A stretch of DNA of 64,000 nt from CAWBLP01 sp963721065 (GTDB taxonomy: Bacteria > Pseudomonadota > Alphaproteobacteria > Acetobacterales > Acetobacteraceae), in contig CAVRHO010000008.1 in assembly GCA_963721065.1 (NCBI GenBank), positions 1 through 64,000 on the forward strand. Direction: 5' to 3'. Under the pieces are notes generated by a model. That model searched no databases, had not been told where the DNA came from, and worked only from the letters and a program-made list of their open reading frames with translations. A program made the translations under genes and the position numbers. Positions 1-8,474 of this stretch are shown here, piece by piece (within the stretch, counting starts at the first letter, position 1; every line of letters begins with the position of its first letter).

Positions 1-21
1 GGCGGCAGCGCCCGGGAGCCG

Positions 22-462
22 TTGGAGGCCATGGTTGCCCGGGCCTTCGCCGCGGCGCAGCAGGCCGAACATGCCGCCCAACGGCTCAGCGAGGCGCGCC
101 GGCGCGCCAACCGCGGCGCCGCCATCGCCATGGCGTTCGGCATTCTGGGAATGTTGACGGGGATCGCTGCGGTGACGGGCTACCTGCCGAACCCGGCCGG
201 CAGAGCCCCGGTGCCGGTGCAACCGGCTGCCGTGGCAGCGGCCGGAAGCGGCCAGGAGCACGGTGATGCGTCCGTGACACAGGCGGCCCCTGCCGGCCGC
301 CTTTCGCCGCGTGCGGCGGCACCGACCCTGGCGCCGGCCACGTATGTGCGCGTGCTGCCGGCTGTGGCATCGGTCGCGCAATATCCACCGCCGGGATATC
401 AGCCATCCTCACCGTCGGGATGGGAGTTGTCGTCCCGGCATTACGTGGCGGGCGGGAAGTAA
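22..462 (+). CDS. hypothetical membrane-anchored protein, possibly 5'-truncated
   Basis: I do not recognise this family. The reading frame is open to the left edge, so the start may lie outside the window; in-frame candidates are TTG at 22 and ATG at 31. The N-terminal 30 residues are Ala/Arg/Gln-rich and helical in character. One hydrophobic segment follows at about residues 33-55 (AIAMAFGILGMLTGIAAVTG). The rest is a Pro/Ala-rich tail with no recognisable domain. The pattern suggests a single-pass inner-membrane protein with a cytoplasmic coiled N-terminus. No neighbour in the window helps assign a role. Confidence 0.5.
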   Translation: MEAMVARAFAAAQQAEHAAQRLSEARRRANRGAAIAMAFGILGMLTGIAAVTGYLPNPAGRAPVPVQPAAVAAAGSGQEHGDASVTQAAPAGRLSPRAAAPTLAPATYVRVLPAVASVAQYPPPGYQPSSPSGWELSSRHYVAGGK

Positions 463-635
463 TACCAGCCCGCGCATGGTGCGTCCCCTGGTCGGCAACG
501 CGCCGTCATGGTAGGCGACGGCCGGCGATTCACGACTTTTGCCGATGGGAGTGACGAAAGGACGTGGATGACCCGGTCGGGCCAGTCCGCCGGGGCGGGA
601 CTGGCCGTGACATGACCGGCACCAATCTTCCGGCG
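463..635. other. short intergenic gap between convergent genes
   Basis: About 170 bases between a plus-strand and a minus-strand stop. No convincing open frame and no clear hairpin followed by T residues was seen. Confidence 0.3.
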
Positions 636-1688
636 TCAGCCGCAGGCGAGCGAATAGACGTCCTTCACCCCGTGCGGCAGGGGCATCGGCTGCCAGGTCT
701 CGCCACCATCCTGCGTGCCGAACACCTCGCCCTCATACCGCGCGCCGATATAGACCTGCTTCGGGTCGTTCTGATGCAGCGCCACCGACATGATCGTGCC
801 GTGCACCTGCACCTTGTCGAAGCGCTGCCAGGTCTTGCCCACATCGGTGCTGCGGTACACCGCGCCGTCCTTGCTGGCGGCGGCCACGCTCAGCGCCGCG
901 TACAGCGTGTTCGGGTCCTGCGGCGACACCTTGATGTCGCGCCCGTAGGTGGTGGGCGAGAAACGGCCGACTTCCATGTCCTGCCAGTGTTCGCCCTCAT
1001 CGGCGCTGCGGAACAGGCCCATGCGCACGGCAACGATCACCGAGTCAGGGTCGGCCGCGCTGGTGCAGATCGCGTGGCCGTCCAGCATGCCCTCGTTCTC
1101 GGTGTCGCTGACGATCTTGCTTTTCAGATGCGGCTGCTGGGCCAGCCGGATAAGGTCGGGACTGCAATCCTTCCAGGTCTCGCCGCCATCCTTGCTGTGC
1201 ATCACGCCGTTTACTTCCAGCGCGGCATAGATCTCCCCGGCGTGGCGCGGATGCGGTGCCATGCGCATCACACGGCACGCGAACGGCATCACGGCGCGGT
1301 CCGGCATGCCGGGATCGGGCAGTCGCTTCCAGCTCTCACCGGAATCCTCGCTGCGGTACACGGCAACCGGCGAGCCGCCTGCATAGATCACGGTGCGATC
1401 CGCCGGGTCGGCCATGATCGACCAGATCTGCATCTTGCTGTCGGGGAAGTTCGCGCGCTGGAAGGTCCGGCCGCGATCGGTGCTGCGGTACACGCCGTCG
1501 CTGGTGCCGGCGAACACCAGGTTGGGGTCGGCCGGATGCACCGCGACGGTGTAGGTCTCGTGGTCCTTGATCACGTGCTCCCACTCGCCGCCATCCGCCG
1601 CGCGGCGGAACGTGCCGACAAGGCCTTCCTGGCCCGGACGGCCGACATAGCCGGCGACACCGGCATAGACGTAAGATTGCGTTGCCAT
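636..1688 (-). CDS. Asp-box (BNR/sialidase-like) beta-propeller protein
   Basis: This 350-aa protein is built almost entirely of Asp-box repeats, S/T-x-D-x-G-x-x-W/F. They are visible near residues 31-36, 69-76, 113-120, 165-172, 228-235, 280-287 and 325-332 (for example YRSEDSGESW and HSKDGGETW). This spacing is typical of six- or seven-bladed propellers of the sialidase/VPS10/photosystem-assembly type. No catalytic Arg triad of sialidases can be recognised, so an enzymatic role is not claimed. The start is set at ATG 1688 because a GGAAGGGAGGGGG Shine-Dalgarno-like stretch lies just upstream; the frame is open farther but that part reads as noncoding. No signal peptide is seen, so the protein is probably cytoplasmic. 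Confidence 0.8.
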   Translation of the reverse strand: MATQSYVYAGVAGYVGRPGQEGLVGTFRRAADGGEWEHVIKDHETYTVAVHPADPNLVFAGTSDGVYRSTDRGRTFQRANFPDSKMQIWSIMADPADRTVIYAGGSPVAVYRSEDSGESWKRLPDPGMPDRAVMPFACRVMRMAPHPRHAGEIYAALEVNGVMHSKDGGETWKDCSPDLIRLAQQPHLKSKIVSDTENEGMLDGHAICTSAADPDSVIVAVRMGLFRSADEGEHWQDMEVGRFSPTTYGRDIKVSPQDPNTLYAALSVAAASKDGAVYRSTDVGKTWQRFDKVQVHGTIMSVALHQNDPKQVYIGARYEGEVFGTQDGGETWQPMPLPHGVKDVYSLACG

Positions 1689-1814
1689 GGCACACCCCCT
1701 CCCTTCCACGGAAGGCGACAGGCTACGCCATCTGTGGCCGGCGGCAAGCCAGGGTTGACTTCCGCGGAAGGGACCGCCTTGCTGACCACGACGTGAGAGG
1801 GGGAGACAGCCGCC

Positions 1815-2864
1815 ATGCCGACCGTGCAAGCAGACCGACTGATGGAGATTACCCGGGGACTGCTGGAAGCAGCCGGGGCGTCCGCCGAGGAGGCCGCGAC
1901 CATCGCGCGCTACAATATCGGCGCCAATCTGGTCGGGCACGATTCGCACGGCATCATCCTGATCCCCACCTATATCGAGCGGATCAAGAACAACCACATC
2001 GTGCCCGGTGCGCCCTGGGTGATCACGCAGGAGACGCCGACGACAACGGTTGTCGATGGCAACTGGGGTTTTGGCTACGTCGTCACCGACCGCGCGATGC
2101 GCCACACGATCGAAAAGGCGAAGACGCAGAGCGTGGCCGCCACCACGGTGTACCGTCAGAGTCACATCGGCCGGCTCGCCAGTTATCCGTTGATGGCGGC
2201 GAAGGAAGGCATGATCGCGATGATCACCGCCGATTCCGGCCGCAGCGCCAAAGCCGTCGCCCCCTTCGGCGGCGCCAAGGCTCGGCTTGGCACCAACCCG
2301 ATCTGCTTCGCCGTTCCATCGAATCTGGAAGGGCCGCTGTTCTTCGACATGGCAACCTCGGCCGCGGCGGCGGGCAAGATCAACGTGGCGACCGCGCGCG
2401 GCGAGCAGGTGCCGGCCGGCTGGCTGATCGATTCCGATGGCCGCCCGTCCACCGATCCGCGCGTGCTGAAGCAGGGCGGGGCGCTGCTGCCGGTGGGCGG
2501 CAGCGAAGGTTACAAAGGATACGCTCTGGCCGCGATGGTGGAGATCCTGTCAGGCCTGCTGACGGGGCTGGGTTTCGGCGTGGAGCCGAGCGGACGGCAC
2601 AATGACGGGTGTTTCATTGCGGTGTTCAATGTGTCGGCGTTCCGCGACCTGAACACGTTCAAGCAGGAAGTCACCGAGTTCGCGCAGTACCTGAAGGCAA
2701 CCCCGCCGGCGCAGGGCTTCACCGAGGTGCTGTATCCGGGCGAGATCGAGTTCCGCCGTGAGCAGGATCGCCGCAAGAACGGCATTCCGGTGGAGGACGC
2801 CACCTGGAACAAACTGGCCGCGACGGCGAAGGAATACGGCGTGGCGGACAAGCTGGGGTTCTGA
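1815..2864 (+). CDS. Ldh2-family malate/L-lactate/ureidoglycolate-type dehydrogenase
   Basis: NAD(P)-dependent oxidoreductase of the Ldh2/YbjC-like fold, distinct from Rossmann lactate dehydrogenases. Family marks are the GHDSHG motif near residue 40, the SHIGRLASY segment near 118, the APFGG and TNPICFAVP stretch near 153-170 and the GYKGYAL segment near 233. At 349 aa it matches the family length of about 330-360. The substrate is a 2-hydroxy acid, but the exact one cannot be read from sequence. A GAGAGGGGGAGACAG purine-rich site precedes the ATG. A second family member lies at 24274-25380 next to the sugar ABC transporter. Confidence 0.88.
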   Translation: MPTVQADRLMEITRGLLEAAGASAEEAATIARYNIGANLVGHDSHGIILIPTYIERIKNNHIVPGAPWVITQETPTTTVVDGNWGFGYVVTDRAMRHTIEKAKTQSVAATTVYRQSHIGRLASYPLMAAKEGMIAMITADSGRSAKAVAPFGGAKARLGTNPICFAVPSNLEGPLFFDMATSAAAAGKINVATARGEQVPAGWLIDSDGRPSTDPRVLKQGGALLPVGGSEGYKGYALAAMVEILSGLLTGLGFGVEPSGRHNDGCFIAVFNVSAFRDLNTFKQEVTEFAQYLKATPPAQGFTEVLYPGEIEFRREQDRRKNGIPVEDATWNKLAATAKEYGVADKLGF

Positions 2865-2924
2865 TCCTGCGTGGAGCGGCCGGGCTTCGGTCCGGCCGGG
2901 CGGTGCCGGCCGGACAGTCCCTCA

Positions 2925-3032
2925 CGTCATGGCCGGGCCTGACCCGGCCATCGACACCGGAACGATCGGGTCGGGATGAAACGGAACGTGCCTGGACGGG
3001 GGTGGATGGCCGGATCAAGTCCGGCCATGACG
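2925..3032. repeat. dispersed palindromic intergenic repeat, family 1, copy A
   Basis: Arms CGTCATGGCCGG and CCGGCCATGACG enclose a core of about 80 bases. The core stretch around 2952-2999 (CACCGGAACGATCGGGTCGG and GGAACGTGCCTGGACGGGGG) recurs nearly unchanged, inverted, at 13284-13391 and more loosely at 4734-4846. It sits between convergent genes and could fold into a long hairpin. This is seen directly in the sequence; a mobile (REP/MITE-like) nature is inferred. Confidence 0.75.
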
Positions 3033-3076
3033 GGGTAGAGCGGTGTTTGTCCGCCCTGTCTAACCTGCCCGCGCGA

Positions 3077-4147
3077 CTACACCTGATCGTAGTCGATCAC
3101 CACGCGCGGCGTTCGTGGGTGCGACTGGCAGGTGAGCACGTAGCCCGCCTCGGTCTCCCACGGTTCCAGCGAGTAGTTCACCGTCATTTCCACCTGTCCC
3201 TCCAGCAGCCGGGCGCGACAGGTGCAGCACATGCCGCCCTTGCAGGAGTAGGGCAGGTTGCGGCCGGCGCGGATCGCGGCGTCGATGATCGTTTCGCCGG
3301 CGGCCACTGGGATGTCGCTGCGCACGCCTTCGCTGATCACCGTCGCCACGGCGTGCGGCGCTGCGGCCTGCGGCAGCGCGGCGGCGCGCGGCCGGCCGCC
3401 GGTGCCGGGGGTGAAGCGCTCCACGTGGATGCGGTCGCGCGGCAGGCCGAGATCGGCCAGCGTCTTCTCCAACCCCTCGATCATCGGCTGCGGCCCGCAG
3501 ACGAAGGCGTGGTCCACAATTTCCGGCGGCGCCATCGCCCGCATCAGCAGCCGCACCTTATCCGCGTCCAGGTGGCCGTTCAGCACCGGCACGTCCTGCT
3601 GCTCGCGCGACAGCACGTGGAACACGGACAGACGGGACAGATACCGGTCCTTCAGGTCCTCCAGCGCGCCACGGAACATGATGCTGTCGGTGCTGCGGTT
3701 GCCGTAGAACAGGATGAACCGGCTGCCCGGTTCCCGCCGCAGCACCGTCTTCAGGATAGACAGAACCGGCGTGATCCCGGACCCCGCGACGAATGCCACC
3801 AGCGTGCGTGCCGCATCCGGCTCCACGGGCACACCGAAGCGCCCGTCCGGTGTCATCACCGCCAGCGTATCGCCCACCTGCAGAGCATCGTTCGCCCAGT
3901 TGGAGAAGGCGCCGCCGGTGACGCGCTTGATCGCCACGCGCAGCTCGCCGTCATCGGGGCCGGCGCAGATGGAGTAGCTGCGGCGGATGTCCTCGCAATC
4001 CACGGTGGCGCGCAGCGTCAGGTACTGGCCCGGTGCGAAGCGGTAGTCGTCCCGCAGTGCCTCCGGCACGGCGAAGGCCAGCGAGACGGCGTCCGCGGTC
4101 TCCCGGTGCAGTTCGGCGACGCGGAGCGTGTGGAAACGGGGCGGCAT
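3077..4147 (-). CDS. ferredoxin-NAD(P)H reductase with C-terminal 2Fe-2S domain (PaaE/HmpB-like)
   Basis: A 356-aa electron-transfer flavoprotein. Domains in order: FAD-binding barrel with the RRSYSICAG motif near residue 56, NAD(P)-binding lobe with GSGITPVLSIL near 115, and a plant-type 2Fe-2S ferredoxin domain with C-x4-C-x2-C (CKGGMCCTC near 303) plus a distal Cys in LTCQSHP. This order is that of PaaE, the reductase of phenylacetyl-CoA epoxidase, and of related oxygenase reductases. No paaABCD or other oxygenase gene is in the window, so its partner is unknown. ATG 4147 is preferred over an upstream in-frame start because homology begins at PRFHTLRV. It diverges from the YjbQ gene across 47 bases. 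Confidence 0.85.
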   Translation of the reverse strand: MPPRFHTLRVAELHRETADAVSLAFAVPEALRDDYRFAPGQYLTLRATVDCEDIRRSYSICAGPDDGELRVAIKRVTGGAFSNWANDALQVGDTLAVMTPDGRFGVPVEPDAARTLVAFVAGSGITPVLSILKTVLRREPGSRFILFYGNRSTDSIMFRGALEDLKDRYLSRLSVFHVLSREQQDVPVLNGHLDADKVRLLMRAMAPPEIVDHAFVCGPQPMIEGLEKTLADLGLPRDRIHVERFTPGTGGRPRAAALPQAAAPHAVATVISEGVRSDIPVAAGETIIDAAIRAGRNLPYSCKGGMCCTCRARLLEGQVEMTVNYSLEPWETEAGYVLTCQSHPRTPRVVIDYDQV

Positions 4148-4194
4148 GGTACATGCGTCTTGCCTCCGATACCGGGTGCACACAAGTCTGTCTT

Positions 4195-4611
4195 ATGCGA
4201 CAGGCGATGCATCATCTGTCGGTGCCAACCCAGGGCCAGGGCCTGGTGGAGGTGACGGCGCCGATCCGCCGCTGGCTGGCCGAGCAGTCGGTGGAGAGCG
4301 GGCTGCTGACGGTGTGGTGTCGGCACACGTCGGCCTCGCTGCTGGTGCAGGAGAACGCCGATCCCGACGTGCGCGCCGACCTGGTGGCGTTCTTCCGCCG
4401 CGTGGTGCCGGAGGGCGCGGGCTATCGCCACCAGGACGAGGGGCCGGACGACATGCCGGCGCACATCAAGGCGGCGCTGACGCAGACGCACCTGAGCATC
4501 CCGGTCGCGCAGGGTCGGCTGGTGCTGGGGACCTGGCAGGGGATCTATTTGTTCGAACACCGCGCCGCGCCGCACCGGCGGGAGTTGGTGTTGCATCTGC
4601 TGGGGGCGTGA
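4195..4611 (+). CDS. YjbQ/UPF0047 family protein (secondary thiamine-phosphate synthase-like)
   Basis: A 138-aa protein, exactly the usual size for YjbQ. It shows the conserved HTSASLLVQENADPDVR segment near residue 42, the HQDEGPDDMPAHIKAAL stretch near 80 and the closing GTWQGIYLFEHR near 107, which hold the family's metal-binding His and Glu residues. Escherichia coli YjbQ complements thiamine-phosphate synthase loss weakly; the physiological role is unsettled. ATG 4195 gives the standard N-terminus (MHHLSVPTQG follows within five residues). It shares a short divergent promoter region with the reductase at 3077-4147. Confidence 0.85.
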   Translation: MRQAMHHLSVPTQGQGLVEVTAPIRRWLAEQSVESGLLTVWCRHTSASLLVQENADPDVRADLVAFFRRVVPEGAGYRHQDEGPDDMPAHIKAALTQTHLSIPVAQGRLVLGTWQGIYLFEHRAAPHRRELVLHLLGA

Positions 4612-4640
4612 GGCTCCGGCGGCGGACGGGCGGTGGGATC

Positions 4641-4732
4641 GGCCGTGTCGCCCTTGTACAGACTGCCGTGTCGCCCTCGTACAGACGGCCGTGGCGCCCT
4701 CGTACAGACGGCCGTGTCGCCCTCGTACAGAG
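4641..4732. repeat. four tandem copies of a 23-bp unit
   Basis: Units start at 4641, 4664, 4687 and 4710. The consensus begins GCCGTGTCGCCCTCGTACAG and ends ACG. Copies differ at only one to four positions. No gene covers them, and the array runs directly into the palindromic repeat at 4734. There are no spacers, so this is not a CRISPR array. Confidence 0.9.
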
Positions 4733-4733
4733 G

Positions 4734-4846
4734 TGTCATGGCCGGCCCCCGAGCCGGCCATCTACCCGGCAACGATCGGGTCGCGCTGTCGCGTGCGTGC
4801 ACGGTCTGACGGGGGCAGATGGCCGGCTCGGGGGCCGGCCATGACG
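4734..4846. repeat. dispersed palindromic intergenic repeat, family 1, copy B
   Basis: Long near-perfect arms: GTCATGGCCGGCCCCCGAGC at the left pairs with GCTCGGGGGCCGGCCATGAC at the right, continuing inward with CGGCCATCT/AGATGGCCG. The loop carries the family core word AACGATCGGGTCG. Arms are longer and better matched than in copies A and C. The DNA from here to 5005 contains no gene that I can support; it is C-rich with short repeats such as CAAGCCCCCGCTACG (4948 and 4978). Confidence 0.8.
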
Positions 4847-5005
4847 CGATTGTACCGGTCTCGCAGGCCCGATTTTGCGTCATGACCTTTGCACCGGCCA
4901 CGACGCGGAACACAATCCGCGGACAAGCCCGCGACCTGCACCGCCGGCAAGCCCCCGCTACGCCCGCAAGCGCCGGCAAGCCCCCGCTACGGCCGCAGGC
5001 CCCCG

Positions 5006-5692
5006 CTACGCCCGCGGCGCCGAACGCCCGAGCCCGCCGTACAGGTCCAGCATACGCTCCTGCCAGGCCCGCACCGGGTCGTCATCGGCCAGCACCTCGA
5101 ACCGGCTGCAGCACCGCGGCCACTGCAGCGTCCCAAACAAAATGAAATCCGCATAGCTCGGCGCCGCGCCGCCCAGCCATTCCTGCGACCGCAGCACCAG
5201 CCGCACCGGCATCAGCGTTTCACGGAACGCCGCGACGCGTTGCTCACGCCCGTCCTGCACCGCTTCCAGCGTCGCACCGAACCGCGCCTCCCGACTGGAG
5301 CGGAAGTACTCGCGGTCGCGGGCATCGATCACGTCCAGGATGTCGCGCACGATCAACCGGGCAATGCCGCCGGTCAGCACCGAATCGGCCCAGGCATTGA
5401 TGAACCGGGCATGCGCCCGCCCGGTCGCGCCGCCGAACAGGGTCGGGGTGGGATAGTGCTCCTCGAGATATTCGGCGATCGCCCAACTGTCGGACACCAC
5501 CGTGTCGCCGTCCCGGATCACCGGCACGCGGCCCTGGCCGGAGAAGCCGATCACGTCCTTCTCGGAAAAGCGCCAGGGGATGGTCTCCACCGGCAATCCC
5601 TTGTGCGCCAGCGCCATGCGGGTGCGCCAGCAATAGGGGCTGAATCGCAGCGCCGGATCGGCGCCGGCCAGGTCATACATCGTGATGGACAT
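5006..5692 (-). CDS. glutathione S-transferase family protein
   Basis: A 228-aa protein with an N-terminal thioredoxin-fold domain (SPYCWRTRMALAHKGL near residue 15, GRVPVIRDGDTVVSDSWAI near 50) and an all-helical C-terminal domain containing SYADFILFGTLQW. The VPVI plus D-S/T-W pair is the glutathione-binding region of bacterial GSTs. The presumed function is glutathione conjugation or reduction of electrophiles in the cytoplasm; the substrate is unknown. ATG 5692 is chosen; a second in-frame ATG lies four codons downstream. It diverges from the PhyH-like gene at 5789. Confidence 0.85.
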   Translation of the reverse strand: MSITMYDLAGADPALRFSPYCWRTRMALAHKGLPVETIPWRFSEKDVIGFSGQGRVPVIRDGDTVVSDSWAIAEYLEEHYPTPTLFGGATGRAHARFINAWADSVLTGGIARLIVRDILDVIDARDREYFRSSREARFGATLEAVQDGREQRVAAFRETLMPVRLVLRSQEWLGGAAPSYADFILFGTLQWPRCCSRFEVLADDDPVRAWQERMLDLYGGLGRSAPRA

Positions 5693-5788
5693 GAACCCAG
5701 TCTGCCGCGCGTACCCGCCGTGGTCCAGCCGTTGTCCCGATCCCGCCCGCATGCTAGCGCCCGGCCGCTGCCGCAGGAGGAGAGCGTC

Positions 5789-6937
5789 TTGGCCGACGTG
5801 CCCAGCCCGGAACAGGACCGTTTCGACGAAGCCGGCTATTTCCGCCTGTACCCCGACCTCGCCCGGGCCATCGCTGCAGGCGCGGAGTTCAGCGGGTGGC
5901 TGCACTACCAGAAGCATGGGCGGGGCGAGGGGCGGCGGCCGAACGATGTGGACGCCGCATTCTACCTCCAGACCTACCCGCAGGCCGTTGCGGACATCGC
6001 TGCCGGCCGGGCCGGCGATGCGGCGACGCACTACATCCGCTTCGGCCGCGCGCGCGGTTACCGGCCGAACCCGGCTGTGCCTGCGGTGGCGGCGACCGAA
6101 CCGCCGGCCGCCGTCCCCTGGTTGTGGACCGACCTGCCGCACGCACCCGACCTGATCGCCGGCCGCCTGGCGCTGGGCCGCCTGTCGGAGCGCCAGGCGG
6201 CACTGTTGCAAGGCTGGGTCCGTGACGGCTTCATCGCGCTGAAGGATCCATTCGATCCGCGCGCGCTGGCAGCCGCGGCGCTGGACCTGGAGCGGTGCTT
6301 TGCCGGTGCCTGCCCGGACCTGTTGTTCAGTTGCGGCGCGGTGGCGCTGGGCCCGGTGCACTGGCAGCCGGAGATCAACCCGTACCCCGCCGCGGCGCTG
6401 GACATCCACTATGTCTCCCATGCGGTGCGGTCGCTGCTGTTCGCCGCTCCGGTTGCCGAGGTGCTGGGCCTGTTGTTCGACACACCGGCGCTGCTGGCGC
6501 ACAGCCGCGGCGTGCTGCGCGGCGGTGCGCAGACCGCCCAGCGGGACGGCGCAACCGCGCGGTTTTCGTTGCCCGGCCGGTTCGTCAGCGCGTCCGTCAT
6601 GCTGGAGGACCGGGGCGCCGGGGCGGTGCGCTGCTATCCGGGCAGCCACCGTGTCCCGCGGCCGGGCGGCGGACCGCTGGCGGATCGCATGGCGGACCAT
6701 GGCCTGGTTGCGCAGGAGCTGGATGTGCGGCGCGGCCAGGTGGTGATCCGTCACCCGGCGCTGTTGCATGAGGCCGATCCGGTGCCCGACGCGCAGACCC
6801 GGCGGGAAATCGTCGCCCAGTTCTGCCCCCATTACGTCGCGCCGTCCTATGCCGATCGCGTGCCGACGCAGATCTGGCCGCACGACGCGCACGGGTTCAC
6901 GACGCAGTACTACACTGCGCTCGAGCCGCTCGACTGA
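5789..6937 (+). CDS. phytanoyl-CoA dioxygenase-like protein with N-terminal EGR-type repeats
   Basis: A 382-aa protein from a TTG start that has a strong GCAGGAGGAG site just upstream. Residues 10-105 hold two repeats of the type F/Y-x3-YPD/Q...HY-x3-GRGEGR (SGWLHYQKHGRGEGRRP, then THYIRFGRARGYRP), a module often fused to glycan-related transferases. The remainder resembles PhyH-type Fe(II)/2-oxoglutarate oxygenases: ASVMLED, CYPGSHR and HPALLHEAD are visible. Where the family has the metal-binding H-x-D, this protein reads QRD. The distal His is present. It may therefore be a divergent or non-oxygenase member. Confidence 0.72.
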   Translation: MADVPSPEQDRFDEAGYFRLYPDLARAIAAGAEFSGWLHYQKHGRGEGRRPNDVDAAFYLQTYPQAVADIAAGRAGDAATHYIRFGRARGYRPNPAVPAVAATEPPAAVPWLWTDLPHAPDLIAGRLALGRLSERQAALLQGWVRDGFIALKDPFDPRALAAAALDLERCFAGACPDLLFSCGAVALGPVHWQPEINPYPAAALDIHYVSHAVRSLLFAAPVAEVLGLLFDTPALLAHSRGVLRGGAQTAQRDGATARFSLPGRFVSASVMLEDRGAGAVRCYPGSHRVPRPGGGPLADRMADHGLVAQELDVRRGQVVIRHPALLHEADPVPDAQTRREIVAQFCPHYVAPSYADRVPTQIWPHDAHGFTTQYYTALEPLD

Positions 6938-6982
6938 TCGGGGGCCTGGCGGGCCGGATGGCCGGTTGATTCTGATATTCGC

Positions 6983-7687
6983 GTGACAAGTGGCGTTCGG
7001 CACGCCAGAATCAGGGGCGTGAACGTCCTTGCACCACCAAAAGACCGGCTTGGGATCGAGATCGTGCATGATCTCGTGTGCCCGTGGTGCTTCCTGGGTG
7101 TGCGCCGCCTGCTCCGCACGCTGCGCCGCCGCCCCGACCTGCTGTTCGAGATCACCTGGCGGCCGTTCCTGCTCAATCCCGACATGCCGCGCGCGGGCAT
7201 GGCGCGCCCGGACTACGTGATCCGCAAGTTCGGCGGGGAGGACCGGGCGCGACGGCTCTATGCCTCGATTTCCGAGATCGGCCGCAGTGAGGGGGTTTCC
7301 TTCCGCTTCGACCGCATCCGCCGCACCCCGTCCTCGGTCGATGCGCACCGGCTGGTGCGCTACGCCAGTCGCTATGGCCGGGCCGATGCGATGGTCGAGG
7401 CACTGTTCTCGGCGCATTTCACCGACGGGTTGGATATCGGCGATGTGTCGGTGCTGGTCGCGATCGGCCAGGCCTGCGGCCTTGGCGTGTCGGCGGTACG
7501 CCGCTTCCTGCTCGGCGATGACGAGGTGGACGCCATCCACGCCGACAACCTGCGTGCCCATCGGCTGGGAATCAACGGGGTGCCGTGCTTCGTCATTTCC
7601 GGGCGGCACGCAATCGCCGGGGCGCAGGAGCCGGAGGTGATCGAGCGGCTGCTGGATGTGGCCGCGGTGGAGGCTGCTGAACGCTGA
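6983..7687 (+). CDS. DsbA-family oxidoreductase (FrnE / 2-hydroxychromene-2-carboxylate isomerase-like)
   Basis: About 234 aa. A thioredoxin-fold CPWC active site sits in IVHDLVCPWCFLGVRR near residue 33. A helical insertion with DAHRLVRYASRYG follows, and the cis-Pro loop GVPCFVISGRHAIAGAQ lies near 200. This is the FrnE-like branch, cytoplasmic because no signal peptide is seen. The start is uncertain: GTG 6983 gives the longest form, and GTG 7019 begins closer to the usual family N-terminus. Neither has a well-spaced ribosome binding site. Confidence 0.83.
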   Translation: MTSGVRHARIRGVNVLAPPKDRLGIEIVHDLVCPWCFLGVRRLLRTLRRRPDLLFEITWRPFLLNPDMPRAGMARPDYVIRKFGGEDRARRLYASISEIGRSEGVSFRFDRIRRTPSSVDAHRLVRYASRYGRADAMVEALFSAHFTDGLDIGDVSVLVAIGQACGLGVSAVRRFLLGDDEVDAIHADNLRAHRLGINGVPCFVISGRHAIAGAQEPEVIERLLDVAAVEAAER

Positions 7688-7955
7688 GGCCCGGGCGAGC
7701 GCCCGGTGGCGGTCGGACGCTGGCCCGGTTGGCGCTGTCTGGTGGCGGCCGGGCGAAGGCGTGGCTGGCTGATCATCGCCTGACTGTCGTCCACCCGTCC
7801 GTTCAACGCCGATAAGCGTGGCAAAACCTGCACGTCGGGCATCCCGGCTGCGCTGCTCGCCGCGTATGCCTGCGGGCTTGCGGCGCTGGCGGTGGTGAAA
7901 TAGGCCCTGGGGCGAACCGCGGCCGCACCCGGCCACGGCGCCCGCAGGAGACCCC

Positions 7956-8474
7956 ATGCAACAACCCACCTGGCAGGCGGCCGTCTATGCCGCGCTGAAA
8001 CAGGCCCGCATCACCCAACTGGGCTACGTGCCCGATGCCGGCCATGCCCACGTGATCGAAGCCGCCCACGCCGACCCGGACATGCAGCCGGTGGTGCTCA
8101 CCACCGAGGAGGAAGGCATCGCCCTGGCCGCCGGTGCCTGGCTCGGCGGCCAGCGCGCCGCGCTGCTGATGCAGTCCTCCGGCGTGGGCAACTGCATCAA
8201 CATGCTGTCGCTGCCGCTGAACTGCCGCATGCCGTTCCTGACCCTGGTGACCATGCGGGGCGAGTGGGGCGAGTTCAATCCGTGGCAGGTGCCGATGGGC
8301 AGCGCCACCCCGTCCGTCCTGGCCGCATCCGGCGTGCATGTCCGCCGCGCCGACCACCCGGACGAAGCCGCCGAGATGGTCGCCGCCGCCGCGGCACTGG
8401 CCTTCGACAGCGCGGTCTCGGTGGCGGTGCTGTTCTCCCAGCGACTGATCGGCAGCAAGGTGTTCGTGAAATGA
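7956..8474 (+). CDS. thiamine-pyrophosphate decarboxylase, alpha (PYR) subunit, ComD-like
   Basis: A 172-aa pyrimidine-binding half of a split TPP enzyme. TTEEEGIALAAGAWLGG near residue 49 carries the catalytic Glu that activates the cofactor, followed by LLMQSSGVGNCIN. The pair with the next gene resembles sulfopyruvate or phosphonopyruvate decarboxylase subunits, which decarboxylate a 2-oxo acid to an aldehyde. A CAGGAG site lies upstream of ATG 7956. The stop overlaps the next start (ATGA), implying translational coupling and 1:1 expression. The substrate is not identifiable from sequence, and no coenzyme M or phosphonate genes are adjacent. Confidence 0.83.
   Translation: MQQPTWQAAVYAALKQARITQLGYVPDAGHAHVIEAAHADPDMQPVVLTTEEEGIALAAGAWLGGQRAALLMQSSGVGNCINMLSLPLNCRMPFLTLVTMRGEWGEFNPWQVPMGSATPSVLAASGVHVRRADHPDEAAEMVAAAAALAFDSAVSVAVLFSQRLIGSKVFVK

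Noticed and set aside
4641..4732. CRISPR array
   Set aside because: The 23-bp units are directly adjacent with no spacers, and no cas genes are present.
4889..5788. N-terminal extension of the PhyH-like protein by 300 residues
   Set aside because: It is antisense to the GST gene and reads as Arg/His/Pro-rich noise; a strong ribosome binding site precedes TTG 5789.
5694..7969. minus-strand extension of the GST frame to nearly 1000 codons
   Set aside because: Only the last 228 codons resemble GST. The rest is antisense to two well-supported plus-strand genes and low in recognisable content.
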